A DNA stretch of 44,207 bases from positions 1 to 44,207 of the forward strand of contig JANXLU010000076.1 of NCBI GenBank assembly GCA_025354985.1. Direction: 5' to 3'. Below the pieces are notes generated by a model that did not search any database, was not told where the DNA came from, and worked only from the letters and a program-made list of their open reading frames with translations. A program made the translations under genes and the position numbers. Source of the stretch: Chloroflexota bacterium. Its GTDB lineage: Bacteria > Chloroflexota > Anaerolineae > J036 > Brachytrichaceae. Of the stretch, positions 33,312 through 40,926 are shown in pieces; positions within the stretch are counted from its first letter, which is position 1; every line of letters starts with the position of its first letter.

Positions 33312-36300
33312 CCGTCGTTTTGTGTGGTTTTGGACGGCGCCTCCGCTGATAATCGGCCGGACATAAGCCCTGCCCAAAGCATAAATACATACGACAGATC
33401 CACCAGAAAGATAGATTGGTCAACTAGTCCGTGCCCGAGCATGTATACCGATACTCCAATAGCGGCAATGGAGGCGGCCCGTTCAGGCGCGGCTCTGCTT
33501 AATCCATACTTTGCGGCATGGGTGAATCCAATTGCCAAGAGTAACAGCGCGGCAAGACCGAAGGTGCCGAGTCTTGATGCAAAATCCATGACCATGTTGT
33601 GGGGATGCGATAGATTGGGTTCTTGCCAGGCGGCGGGCAGAATATAGTGGCTGCGATAGGCATACAAAAAGTTATCCGGGCCTACACCGAACCATGGATG
33701 ATCCTGCCACATTGATGCGGCGCTTTGCCACAGATTGATTCTAAAAAAGCCCGTACCCTGAGTTAGATCGAGCGCATTGGCCAATCGTGTGCCGGCCAGC
33801 ACCCTTGTAGCTGTGCCCGTGGTCAGTGTCAGCAAGGCCAGCACCAATCCGATTAACAAAAGTGTTCCGGGCAGGCGCCATCGTCCGCCTAGTGCGAGGC
33901 ACATCGCTGAAACCGCAAGTGGTAGACCAAGGAGCAAGGCACCCCGACTCTGACTAAGCACCAGAGCCACGAACAGGATTAACCCGGTGCCAACCGCTGC
34001 AAATCTTGGGAGCCAGCGTATGCGTGTTTGTTGCGCACCACCTGTCCGGCCCCGCAACCGTGATTGAACGCTTGCCATGATTATGCCGAGTAGCGCAACG
34101 AAGGCGCGGCCCAAATACAGTGCATCATTGTTTGGAGATCCGAAGACGCTTTTGATTCTGGCGATGCCAGACTCAGCCTCAAACACGTTCCCGCGGGCAT
34201 AGTTCAACAGGCCAATGCCGGCTACTGTAAGCGCTCCTGCAAAATATGCCTGCATCATCCTTGTACGTTCGATGCGTGAAAACGAGATGGCTCGTAGCGC
34301 AGCGTACAACAGTGCGGGCTCAACAATGATAAGCCTAAGCTCGCGAAACGCCTCCACGCGTTGTTGCGCCTGGATGGCCGAGAGCGCGGAAACGATCACG
34401 AACGCAGCCACAGCGCAATCAAGCGGAAACGCAGGCTGGCGGAATAGAGTGCGCATCCCAAAGTGCCGATCTTGTCGTCTGATCAATCCGCGTGCGATCC
34501 GAATGGCTGCGCTCACAATACACAAGATCATCAGCAACTCCACCATTGCAATGGAGTAGGCGAACAGGCGCTGAGGAACGATGTAAAACGGGATGAAGAA
34601 GGCCACCAGAGCGAGACCAATATCCAGGCGCATTACGACAACGATCGACAAAATCACGAGGCACAAAAGGCTGAGCGTTGTTGTTGGAACCCACACCAGT
34701 ATCGCGCTGGTGAAGGCGCCAAGGACCAATGAAGCGGGAGTTCCAAAATTACGAAATGCAAAGGCGGCATCCTGCGCCCAGCTCACGAACGAGGTAGCCC
34801 ACAAGATCATCATTGTTGCAACTGCTACGGGGGCAAACCGTTGGTTGTTGGAACCTGCAAACGCCGCTGTCCAAGTTGCATGGCGCACTGCAACTACGAG
34901 TCCGATGATGCAAATTGTCAGAAGTATCGCGACAATTGTGCGCGGAACTGCGTTGCTTTCCACTGGCTGGTTTGAGCTACTCCAGCCAATCAGCGGCCAT
35001 TGGTTCCAACCCCGTTCCACAGACACACGGGCCGTGTGAACACCGTCGGCTAGATGGCTGGCTACCTCAATTTGCTCAATTCTGGGTGCCAGATCTGGTG
35101 ACCACATGGGTAAAAACGCGCCCCGTGGCTCTATTTGGAGCGCATTTGCCGGCTTGCCGTCTACGGTGACAAACGTATTGGCTCGGTAGTCTCCCCGCCG
35201 AACCAGTAGCGATAGCCGAATGCCGCTAAATTTGAATTCCACGCTGGGCTCGCCCGGGTCTTGGGCAAGAGCCTGAGCAGACGTGGGTTGTGGAGGATCT
35301 GCACCTTGTTCACTGAATCGCCAGCCATCGCTAAATATCGCAATCTGGGTTGGTCGATAGCAACCGCCTAGGGGCATTGGGCGCGAAGGGCCAGGTGTGA
35401 ATTCACACGGCGCGAAAAGATGACCGCGCGTGGCCGCATCTGCCGACCTTACCGAATCTGTTAGCGCGTCAAGCGCCGGTTTTGCAATTCCGTTTGAAAT
35501 AAGGTCAAACCCGGAACGTGGATCAGTCGGTCTGCCGGACTCAAGATCGGCGGCGAACATACCGCCGACCCAATACCATTCGCGTGCTGCACGTTCTACG
35601 GCCTGTCTTGTATAGTCGGCCTGTTGTTTTTGGGTAACCTGACCCCAAACGCTCGGCGCGCCGGACCAATTCGGGGCTAGTGAATTCCACCCAAACTGGG
35701 TGAGCCAAATCGCCTTGCGCGTGTCACCCTTGACGATCATGGTTTCGTAAAGCAGGATGACATTGCTGAAATTTAGCACAGCAGGATCAACGCGTCGATC
35801 CTCCGGAGGATTGTCAAATCCATACGGCTTGGCGGCGACTATGTCAAACGCGTCGGCACCGCCGAGGTCATAAAGTGCGGCCAAGTATTGCTGAGGCGCC
35901 AGGTTGACATCGCTCTGTTCAACCGTTGGCGCCAGACCCGCCAACACGATTGTTGCCATTGGATGCACGTGGTGTATCGCCTCACCAGACGCACGCAACA
36001 GGCGGAGGTAGCCGATCGGATTGATGAGCCCATTGCCCCAGGCCGCACTTAGGTTGGGTTCATCCCAGATCTGGTAGGCCAGGATTGGTGAAAGCGCGCG
36101 ATTCTGAGTGCCTGATTGAGGCGGGTCGTATCTTTCAGCAAACTTGCCGGCGAAATTTGCAAAGTCGTCTGGTTGGCGTGGTGGTGTGGTCGGACTTGGC
36201 GGTGCCGAAGCGTTGCCAGTTTCGGTTCGTGCCCAGACCGGAGTGTCTTGCAACACTGCGAGCACGCGCATGTCATTGGCTGCGAGTGCGCGGAATATTC

Positions 36301-36616
36301 GATCACTGGATTGCCAGTCAAATAGTCCGGGGGTTGATTCGATTGCACTCCACCGAAAGCTTTGGCGCACTGTTGTAATGCCGCGGCGCTTAAGTTCGGC
36401 CAGTCGTGCGGCCAAGGTCTGATCGTCATATTGTTCCAGCGATGCGTTTACGCCAATGATCAACTGATCTGCGCCTTGAACCGGGGGTGGAAAGCCGGAC
36501 ACTGTGCCACGCTCCGTGGCGCGTTGTGCTTGGGGCAATGCCACAAGCACAGCCGCGCACATCAAGACTACCGCGAGGAGGACGACTGAAAGAATGCGCC
36601 ATGTGCGCAGGGGCAT
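33275..36616 (-). CDS. Glycosidase-like domain fused to an O-antigen ligase/polymerase-type membrane protein
   Basis: 1113 residues. A membrane anchor at about 8-28 is followed by a TIM-barrel glycoside-hydrolase-like domain (about 52-400). It shows LKRRGITTVRQSFRWSAIE, an acid/base Glu186 in YQIWDEPN, and WLTQFGWNS, where the clan-A nucleophile Glu is replaced by Gln307. A beta-rich region (about 410-550, with Cys402 and Cys413) leads to a membrane segment near 558-575. A multi-helix part then carries an O-antigen-ligase (Wzy_C) signature loop region with GVGPDNFLYAYR and SHPHNMVMDFASRLG. It probably handles polysaccharide outside the membrane. The barrel may bind rather than cut glycan. Confidence 0.85.
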   Translation of the reverse strand: MPLRTWRILSVVLLAVVLMCAAVLVALPQAQRATERGTVSGFPPPVQGADQLIIGVNASLEQYDDQTLAARLAELKRRGITTVRQSFRWSAIESTPGLFDWQSSDRIFRALAANDMRVLAVLQDTPVWARTETGNASAPPSPTTPPRQPDDFANFAGKFAERYDPPQSGTQNRALSPILAYQIWDEPNLSAAWGNGLINPIGYLRLLRASGEAIHHVHPMATIVLAGLAPTVEQSDVNLAPQQYLAALYDLGGADAFDIVAAKPYGFDNPPEDRRVDPAVLNFSNVILLYETMIVKGDTRKAIWLTQFGWNSLAPNWSGAPSVWGQVTQKQQADYTRQAVERAAREWYWVGGMFAADLESGRPTDPRSGFDLISNGIAKPALDALTDSVRSADAATRGHLFAPCEFTPGPSRPMPLGGCYRPTQIAIFSDGWRFSEQGADPPQPTSAQALAQDPGEPSVEFKFSGIRLSLLVRRGDYRANTFVTVDGKPANALQIEPRGAFLPMWSPDLAPRIEQIEVASHLADGVHTARVSVERGWNQWPLIGWSSSNQPVESNAVPRTIVAILLTICIIGLVVAVRHATWTAAFAGSNNQRFAPVAVATMMILWATSFVSWAQDAAFAFRNFGTPASLVLGAFTSAILVWVPTTTLSLLCLVILSIVVVMRLDIGLALVAFFIPFYIVPQRLFAYSIAMVELLMILCIVSAAIRIARGLIRRQDRHFGMRTLFRQPAFPLDCAVAAFVIVSALSAIQAQQRVEAFRELRLIIVEPALLYAALRAISFSRIERTRMMQAYFAGALTVAGIGLLNYARGNVFEAESGIARIKSVFGSPNNDALYLGRAFVALLGIIMASVQSRLRGRTGGAQQTRIRWLPRFAAVGTGLILFVALVLSQSRGALLLGLPLAVSAMCLALGGRWRLPGTLLLIGLVLALLTLTTGTATRVLAGTRLANALDLTQGTGFFRINLWQSAASMWQDHPWFGVGPDNFLYAYRSHYILPAAWQEPNLSHPHNMVMDFASRLGTFGLAALLLLAIGFTHAAKYGLSRAAPERAASIAAIGVSVYMLGHGLVDQSIFLVDLSYVFMLWAGLMSGRLSAEAPSKTTQNDGYIARTTQTTRP

Positions 36617-36649
36617 TTGAGACAGTGTTTTCAGATTTGCCTCGGTAGA

Positions 36650-37615
36650 TCAGGTAGCGCGGACGGTTTGGACGCGTGTGACGTCCAAAATCAGTGCAGT
36701 ATTGGGCTCAGCCAGCGCACTGGCGACCAACCAAATATAGGCAATCCAAACGCAATCTGCCAGGAGTAGATGCGCAAGTTGGAGAGGTATTGGGGCAAGC
36801 AGCGCAATGTTAAGAAGCCCAAGGCCGCACTGCACACAAAACAAACCCAAATGAATCCAGGCAAGATTTCTAGTCCGGCGACTGCCGGCCCGACGTGCCA
36901 GGAAAAGGGCCATCGCACAGGCGAAAACCCCCATAAATACAGCAAACAATGGGTGCAGCACTCGAAGACGAATTAGGAGACTCACGGCCAAAGACAAATC
37001 CACCTGGAGACCTTGTGCCACAGATGTCGCGGGAAACAGAGTGTCGCCCAGAGCCGCGACGGCACCGCTTGAGCCCAGCAGTGCGAAACCAATGGCACCA
37101 CCAGCGAAGAGTGCAGTTTGAGCGGGATGCTGTCGCCATTGCCAACTCTTACCTCCGCCCGCCCACCAGGTCGTCAGCACAATGGCACCCAGGAGTATCA
37201 GCGTATTTACCAAGTGCAATGCAACTACCAATGCCCGCATGGTTGAGGTGTTGTTACCGGTGAAGTTTGCCAGGACAATCAATGCGCCCAACGCTGATTC
37301 CACAATGATGGAGAACATGGCAAGGCCGGCTGACTTTCGCGCAAGGTGCCCGGCAGAGAATGCGCGCGATACGCCTATGAACAAGCCAACCACCAGCAAG
37401 AGGGCCAATCCGCTTGTAGCCCGATGCGCCAGCTCGATCAAGGTGCCGGCCTGCGATGCCAGCGGAACAAGCTCGCCGTTGCACAGAGGCCAATGATCGC
37501 CGCATCCTGCGCCACTTCCGGAGGCCCGAACATAGGCGCCCCAGACGACCACGGCCATATTGATCGTGAGCACCAAGCGGGAGAACAAACCGAACTTTTT
37601 CTGCCTTTCTTTCAA
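36650..37615 (-). CDS. ctaA: Heme A synthase (CtaA/COX15 family)
   Basis: 321 residues from a TTG at 37613-37615. A longer frame to 37765 runs under the divergent gene and lacks family likeness, and no ATG lies before the first helix. Eight membrane helices are expected. Signature elements are VVVWGAYVRASGSGAGCGDHWPLCNG, with the loop Cys pair of Bacillus-type enzymes, then ELAHRATSG, VVALHLVNT, LHPLFAV and LQLAHLL. These supply the four conserved heme-binding histidines. It oxidises heme O to heme A for cytochrome oxidase, so the organism likely respires oxygen. No ctaB or cox genes are adjacent. The TTG start is an inference. Confidence 0.87.
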   Translation of the reverse strand: MKERQKKFGLFSRLVLTINMAVVVWGAYVRASGSGAGCGDHWPLCNGELVPLASQAGTLIELAHRATSGLALLLVVGLFIGVSRAFSAGHLARKSAGLAMFSIIVESALGALIVLANFTGNNTSTMRALVVALHLVNTLILLGAIVLTTWWAGGGKSWQWRQHPAQTALFAGGAIGFALLGSSGAVAALGDTLFPATSVAQGLQVDLSLAVSLLIRLRVLHPLFAVFMGVFACAMALFLARRAGSRRTRNLAWIHLGLFCVQCGLGLLNIALLAPIPLQLAHLLLADCVWIAYIWLVASALAEPNTALILDVTRVQTVRAT

Positions 37616-37647
37616 CCCTCTAATTTTATCCGTTGTGGTGAGGCGCG

Positions 37648-37653
37648 TAGAAT
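37648..37653 (+). promoter_or_regulatory. -10 box of a probable leaderless promoter
   Basis: TAGAAT exactly 6 bases before the ATG at 37660. No Shine-Dalgarno sequence is seen. Confidence 0.4.
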
Positions 37654-37659
37654 AATTCC

Positions 37660-38613
37660 ATGTCAATACGTACATTTTCAATAGCGGGTCTTTCAACCGA
37701 ATCGGGCACACGGTCCGCACAGGTGCTGGACCTGACGTTCGCCGGCGTGTCAACCAAGTTCCCATTATTTGTTTTATGTGGTGAACAAAGCGGTCCCACG
37801 GTCGTTATTACTGCGGGTATCCATGGAGCAGAGTATGTCGGCATTGAAGCCGCCATGCGACTGGCCAAAGTGACGAATGTGGCTGAGCTGCGGGGTACAC
37901 TCGTCATCGCCCCCGTCAGTAGCATGACTTCATTTGCAAAACGAGCCATCTACCTGGCACCACCGGACAATAAGAACCTAAACCGTTGTTTTCCGGGTCA
38001 GTCTGATGGATCATTTGCAGAGCAACTCGCCAATTGGATTTTCGAAAACCTAATCAAACGCGCAGATGCGTATTTGGACCTTCATGGGGGTGACCTGAAT
38101 GAGGCTCTTGAGCTATTTAGCATTATCAGCATCACCGGCAATGCAGCGCTGGACGATCGATCCATGCAGTTGGCCGCGGCGTTTGGATTGCCAAGCATCA
38201 TTACATCAGAAGTAAAAGGCAGCACAATATCGGCCGCGGGTCGTGCGGGAATCCCGGCAGTGCTGGCCGAGGTTGGCGGGCAAGGCATGTGGCCGGAGAC
38301 AGACGTGCAACTCATGGTTGATGGTCTGCATGGTGCGCTCGCATCCATCGGTATGGTGACTCTTACACTTGAACGCAAGCCGACACGGATTATGGAACAA
38401 ATGAACTGGCTTAGGTCGGAAAATGACGGAATGTTTTATCCAAAATGCAAAGTTGGGGAGACTGTCGTCAAGGGTCAAATAGTTGGCTCTATAACCGACT
38501 ATTTGGGGAATCCAGTTCAGACGGCCACAGCACCGATCGATGGAACGGTAATGTTCCTCGTGACGACTCTGGCGATAAATAAGGGCGATCCGCTGCTGTC
38601 AGTTGGCGCCTAA
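37660..38613 (+). CDS. Succinylglutamate desuccinylase/aspartoacylase-family (M14-like) zinc hydrolase
   Basis: 317 residues. Zinc ligands His55 and Glu58 (GIHGAEYVG) and His142 (DLHGGD), plus a later catalytic-type Glu (AVLAEVGGQG near 202), match the AstE/AspA family. NKNLNRCFPG is the substrate-carboxylate motif (NLNR-x-FPG). The C-terminal 75 residues form a small beta domain with lipoyl-like character (GMFYPKCKVGETVVKGQIVG and TAPIDGTVMFLV). It probably deacylates an N-acyl amino acid in the cytosol. It is divergent from ctaA with a 44-base gap between starts. The structured leader of the four-GNAT gene begins just after its stop. Confidence 0.9.
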   Translation: MSIRTFSIAGLSTESGTRSAQVLDLTFAGVSTKFPLFVLCGEQSGPTVVITAGIHGAEYVGIEAAMRLAKVTNVAELRGTLVIAPVSSMTSFAKRAIYLAPPDNKNLNRCFPGQSDGSFAEQLANWIFENLIKRADAYLDLHGGDLNEALELFSIISITGNAALDDRSMQLAAAFGLPSIITSEVKGSTISAAGRAGIPAVLAEVGGQGMWPETDVQLMVDGLHGALASIGMVTLTLERKPTRIMEQMNWLRSENDGMFYPKCKVGETVVKGQIVGSITDYLGNPVQTATAPIDGTVMFLVTTLAINKGDPLLSVGA

Positions 38614-38632
38614 TGGTCGGATTGGCCGGCAT

Positions 38633-38638
38633 TATAAT
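38633..38638 (+). promoter_or_regulatory. -10 box of the four-GNAT leader
   Basis: Perfect TATAAT, 20 bases after the upstream stop. A transcript from about 38645 would begin with the GTGCCA/TGGCAC hairpin. No consensus -35 at the usual spacing. Confidence 0.45.
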
Positions 38639-38645
38639 GAAATGA

Positions 38646-38825
38646 GTGCCAGGGTTTGGCACAAGTGATGGAAATTACAACGTGTTTTAGTAGTGGCGAC
38701 GGCATAGCCGTTTATGTGGCCCTTTCGTCTTTCAAAGGGGCTCACCCTCGTATTGCGCCAGTTTTCCTTAGGCTTGAAACGTAGCTTATTGACCAAGGAC
38801 CAATCCTTTTGAAAACCGCGGGCGC
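38646..38825 (+). promoter_or_regulatory. Structured leader of the four-GNAT gene, candidate riboswitch/attenuator
   Basis: Elements in order: a perfect hairpin (38646-38651 with 38657-38662); a three-way junction closed by TGGCG/CGCCA (38694-38698 with 38756-38760); two arms inside it, ACGGC/GCCGT (38699-38711) and GTG..CCCTTT/AAAGGG..CAC (38716-38745); a small AAGGA/TCCTT hairpin (38795-38808); then a terminator. The strand 38755-38766 can leave the junction and pair with the terminator's 5' side (38811-38816 and 38821-38825), giving mutually exclusive structures. No named class was recognised. Confidence 0.55.
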
Positions 38826-38850
38826 ACCAAGCACCCGCGGTTTTTTGTTT
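38812..38850 (+). terminator. Intrinsic terminator directly upstream of the four-GNAT gene
   Basis: AAAACCGCGGG (38812-38822) pairs with CCCGCGGTTTT (38834-38844), 11 bp. A T6-G-T4 tail follows from 38841. Only about 13 bases separate the tail from the ATG at 38864, leaving no room for a conventional promoter. Confidence 0.88.
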
Positions 38851-38863
38851 TGCAGACACCGAA

Positions 38864-40912
38864 ATGGAGAATCAATCAACCACCAACCACACGATAGATG
38901 GCTTGAGGTTTCGCTACTTTGCGGGGCCGGAGGACTATGCCGCAATTGCACAGGTAATGAATGCCTCCTGGCAGGCAGATGCTATTGATTACGTCGATGA
39001 GCCTGATGACATCGTCAATAATTGGTCCGAACTTGCCAATTTTGAGCCGGACGAAGATGTGCTGATCGCGGAAATTCGCGGCGAGCCCGTTGCCTGGTGT
39101 ATGAACAGCATCTTTGTCATGGACGACAGCAACACACAATGTATCAGGGTCGATGGCTTTAGCAAACCTGGCGCACGGCGAATTGGAATTGCCGGTCTGT
39201 TTATGCGCTGGCAACTCGATCGCGCCAGCATTCAGTTTCAGAAATATCCGCATCACGGCCCACGCGAACTGCGTAGTTGGAGCTATGACAAGATGGTGGG
39301 GCGGGAGCAGTTGTTGCAAGGCTTTGGGTTTGTGCCGTTTCGCCATGGTTACATGATGATTCGGACCTTGGAGGGCCAAATCTGCCAAGAGGAAATGCCA
39401 GATGGGATTCAGTTGCGGCCGATGACGCCTGATTTGTTGGAGGTCTATTTTTGGGCCAAAAATGAAGCGTTTCGGGATCACCATGGTTATAGGGTTGCAA
39501 CACAACGTGAACTGCAAGCGTTTTTGGAAGCTCAGCGCGGCAAGCCAATGGATGGTTGGCAGGTCGGGTTTGATCTTGCAACCGGTGAGATTGCCGGCGC
39601 TGTTGACGTATACATTTCGGATCAGGAGAACCGTAGGTTTGTCAAAAAGCGTGGATGGACTGATCCGATTTTCGTGCGCAGACCGTGGCGCAAACGCGGT
39701 CTGGCGCGCGCCTTGACAACCCGGGCGCTGCAGTTTTTGCAGGACGCAGGCATGACGGAGGCGTGCCTAACTGTTGACGCATTGAACCCAAACGGCGCCC
39801 TCAAACTATACGAAGGGTTGGGATTCAAACCAGAATTCAAATCGCAATCATGGCGACGAGCGGTTCCCGCTGCTCACTCCGATTCAAGAGGCGGCGCTCA
39901 CATCGGGTTGGAAACACTGACGTTTCAGGTTGGATTGAGAGAGATCGACTATGCGCGGGCGGCAACCCTCAGCAACCTTTCCAATGTGTATGACGGTATT
40001 GACTGGACATTTAGTGAAGACTTGATTCGGGAAACATGGCCGAGGCTGGACAACACTGCTCCCGACCGCGATTTCATACGCATCGAGACCGATAAAGGCG
40101 AACTTGCAGCAATTGCCCGTTACAACTGGGAGACTCAGCTTGGTGGCACTCGTGTACACCGCCATAACGTGCATATGCATCCGGATTGGCGTAGAAAGGG
40201 CATTGGAACATGCTTGATGAAGTGGTTGGACGCGCGCGTGGCAGAAACGGACGCGACACATGTGACCGAGCACAGTACGGTCGTGCACATCGACGGTCCG
40301 GATTCCAACGTTGGATTGGCTGCGTTGCTTCCTTTAAAGAGATTTATGCCGGTGCGGCACGAGTACATCATGATCAATCATGAGCTGAGCACTGCGCCGG
40401 ATTTTCCACTGCCACAAGGATTTGAGATTCGACCCGTGAACCGAGCGCACATGCGGGAGATTTGGCAAGCTGGGAATGAAGCATTTGCAGACCATTGGGG
40501 CGCGACGGTACCATCGGAAGTGCAGTTTGAACGCTGGCGCAAAGATCCCCTGGTGCGGCCAGAATACTTCTCGGTGGCGTTTCACGTCGCATCGGGCCAA
40601 GTGGCGGCACAAGTTCAGGGATTTATTAACGAGTCGGAAAATGCATTGTTTAATCGCAAGCGCGGATGGACAGAGGACATTTCGACCAGACGAGCGTATC
40701 GACGCTTGGGTCTTGCCCGGGCACTTATTAGTCACTCCATTCGCATGTTTCGCGCCATGGGTATGACCGAAACCGCACTGTCGGTTGACACCCAGAATTC
40801 AACCGGTGCACTGCGGGTATATCAGGATTGTGGCTATCGCGTGGTGATGCGCGAGACAACGTGGGAGAAAGTGACCCAACAGGCCATGACAAGCATATTT
40901 GACAACAAGTAG
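38864..40912 (+). CDS. Protein with four GNAT acetyltransferase domains
   Basis: 682 residues, apparently two copies of a double-GNAT unit. Acetyl-CoA-loop motifs recur four times: about residues 102-112 (ARRIGIAGLFMRW), 275-283 (RKRGLARAL), 442-450 (RRKGIGTCLM) and 612-620 (RRLGLARAL). The second and fourth domains end in matching LTVDALNPNGALKLYEGLGF and LSVDTQNSTGALRVYQDCGY segments and share a KKRGWTDPI/RKRGWTEDI element. The domain order resembles mycothiol synthase (two GNAT domains) duplicated. Substrate unknown. The N-terminal domain of each pair looks degenerate. It is controlled by a terminator-ended leader and followed 14 bases later by an ABC-F gene. Confidence 0.88.
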   Translation: MENQSTTNHTIDGLRFRYFAGPEDYAAIAQVMNASWQADAIDYVDEPDDIVNNWSELANFEPDEDVLIAEIRGEPVAWCMNSIFVMDDSNTQCIRVDGFSKPGARRIGIAGLFMRWQLDRASIQFQKYPHHGPRELRSWSYDKMVGREQLLQGFGFVPFRHGYMMIRTLEGQICQEEMPDGIQLRPMTPDLLEVYFWAKNEAFRDHHGYRVATQRELQAFLEAQRGKPMDGWQVGFDLATGEIAGAVDVYISDQENRRFVKKRGWTDPIFVRRPWRKRGLARALTTRALQFLQDAGMTEACLTVDALNPNGALKLYEGLGFKPEFKSQSWRRAVPAAHSDSRGGAHIGLETLTFQVGLREIDYARAATLSNLSNVYDGIDWTFSEDLIRETWPRLDNTAPDRDFIRIETDKGELAAIARYNWETQLGGTRVHRHNVHMHPDWRRKGIGTCLMKWLDARVAETDATHVTEHSTVVHIDGPDSNVGLAALLPLKRFMPVRHEYIMINHELSTAPDFPLPQGFEIRPVNRAHMREIWQAGNEAFADHWGATVPSEVQFERWRKDPLVRPEYFSVAFHVASGQVAAQVQGFINESENALFNRKRGWTEDISTRRAYRRLGLARALISHSIRMFRAMGMTETALSVDTQNSTGALRVYQDCGYRVVMRETTWEKVTQQAMTSIFDNK

Positions 40913-40926
40913 CAGGCAAATTCAAC

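Noticed and set aside
37616-37765. ATG start of ctaA at 37765
   Set aside because: It would overlap the divergent M14 gene by about 105 bases; family similarity begins just after the TTG at 37613-37615.
38812-38822. ACCGCGG next to the four-GNAT gene, reminiscent of the T-box antiterminator sequence
   Set aside because: The required AGGGTGG part and a specifier-loop stem I are absent; the bases simply form the terminator stem.
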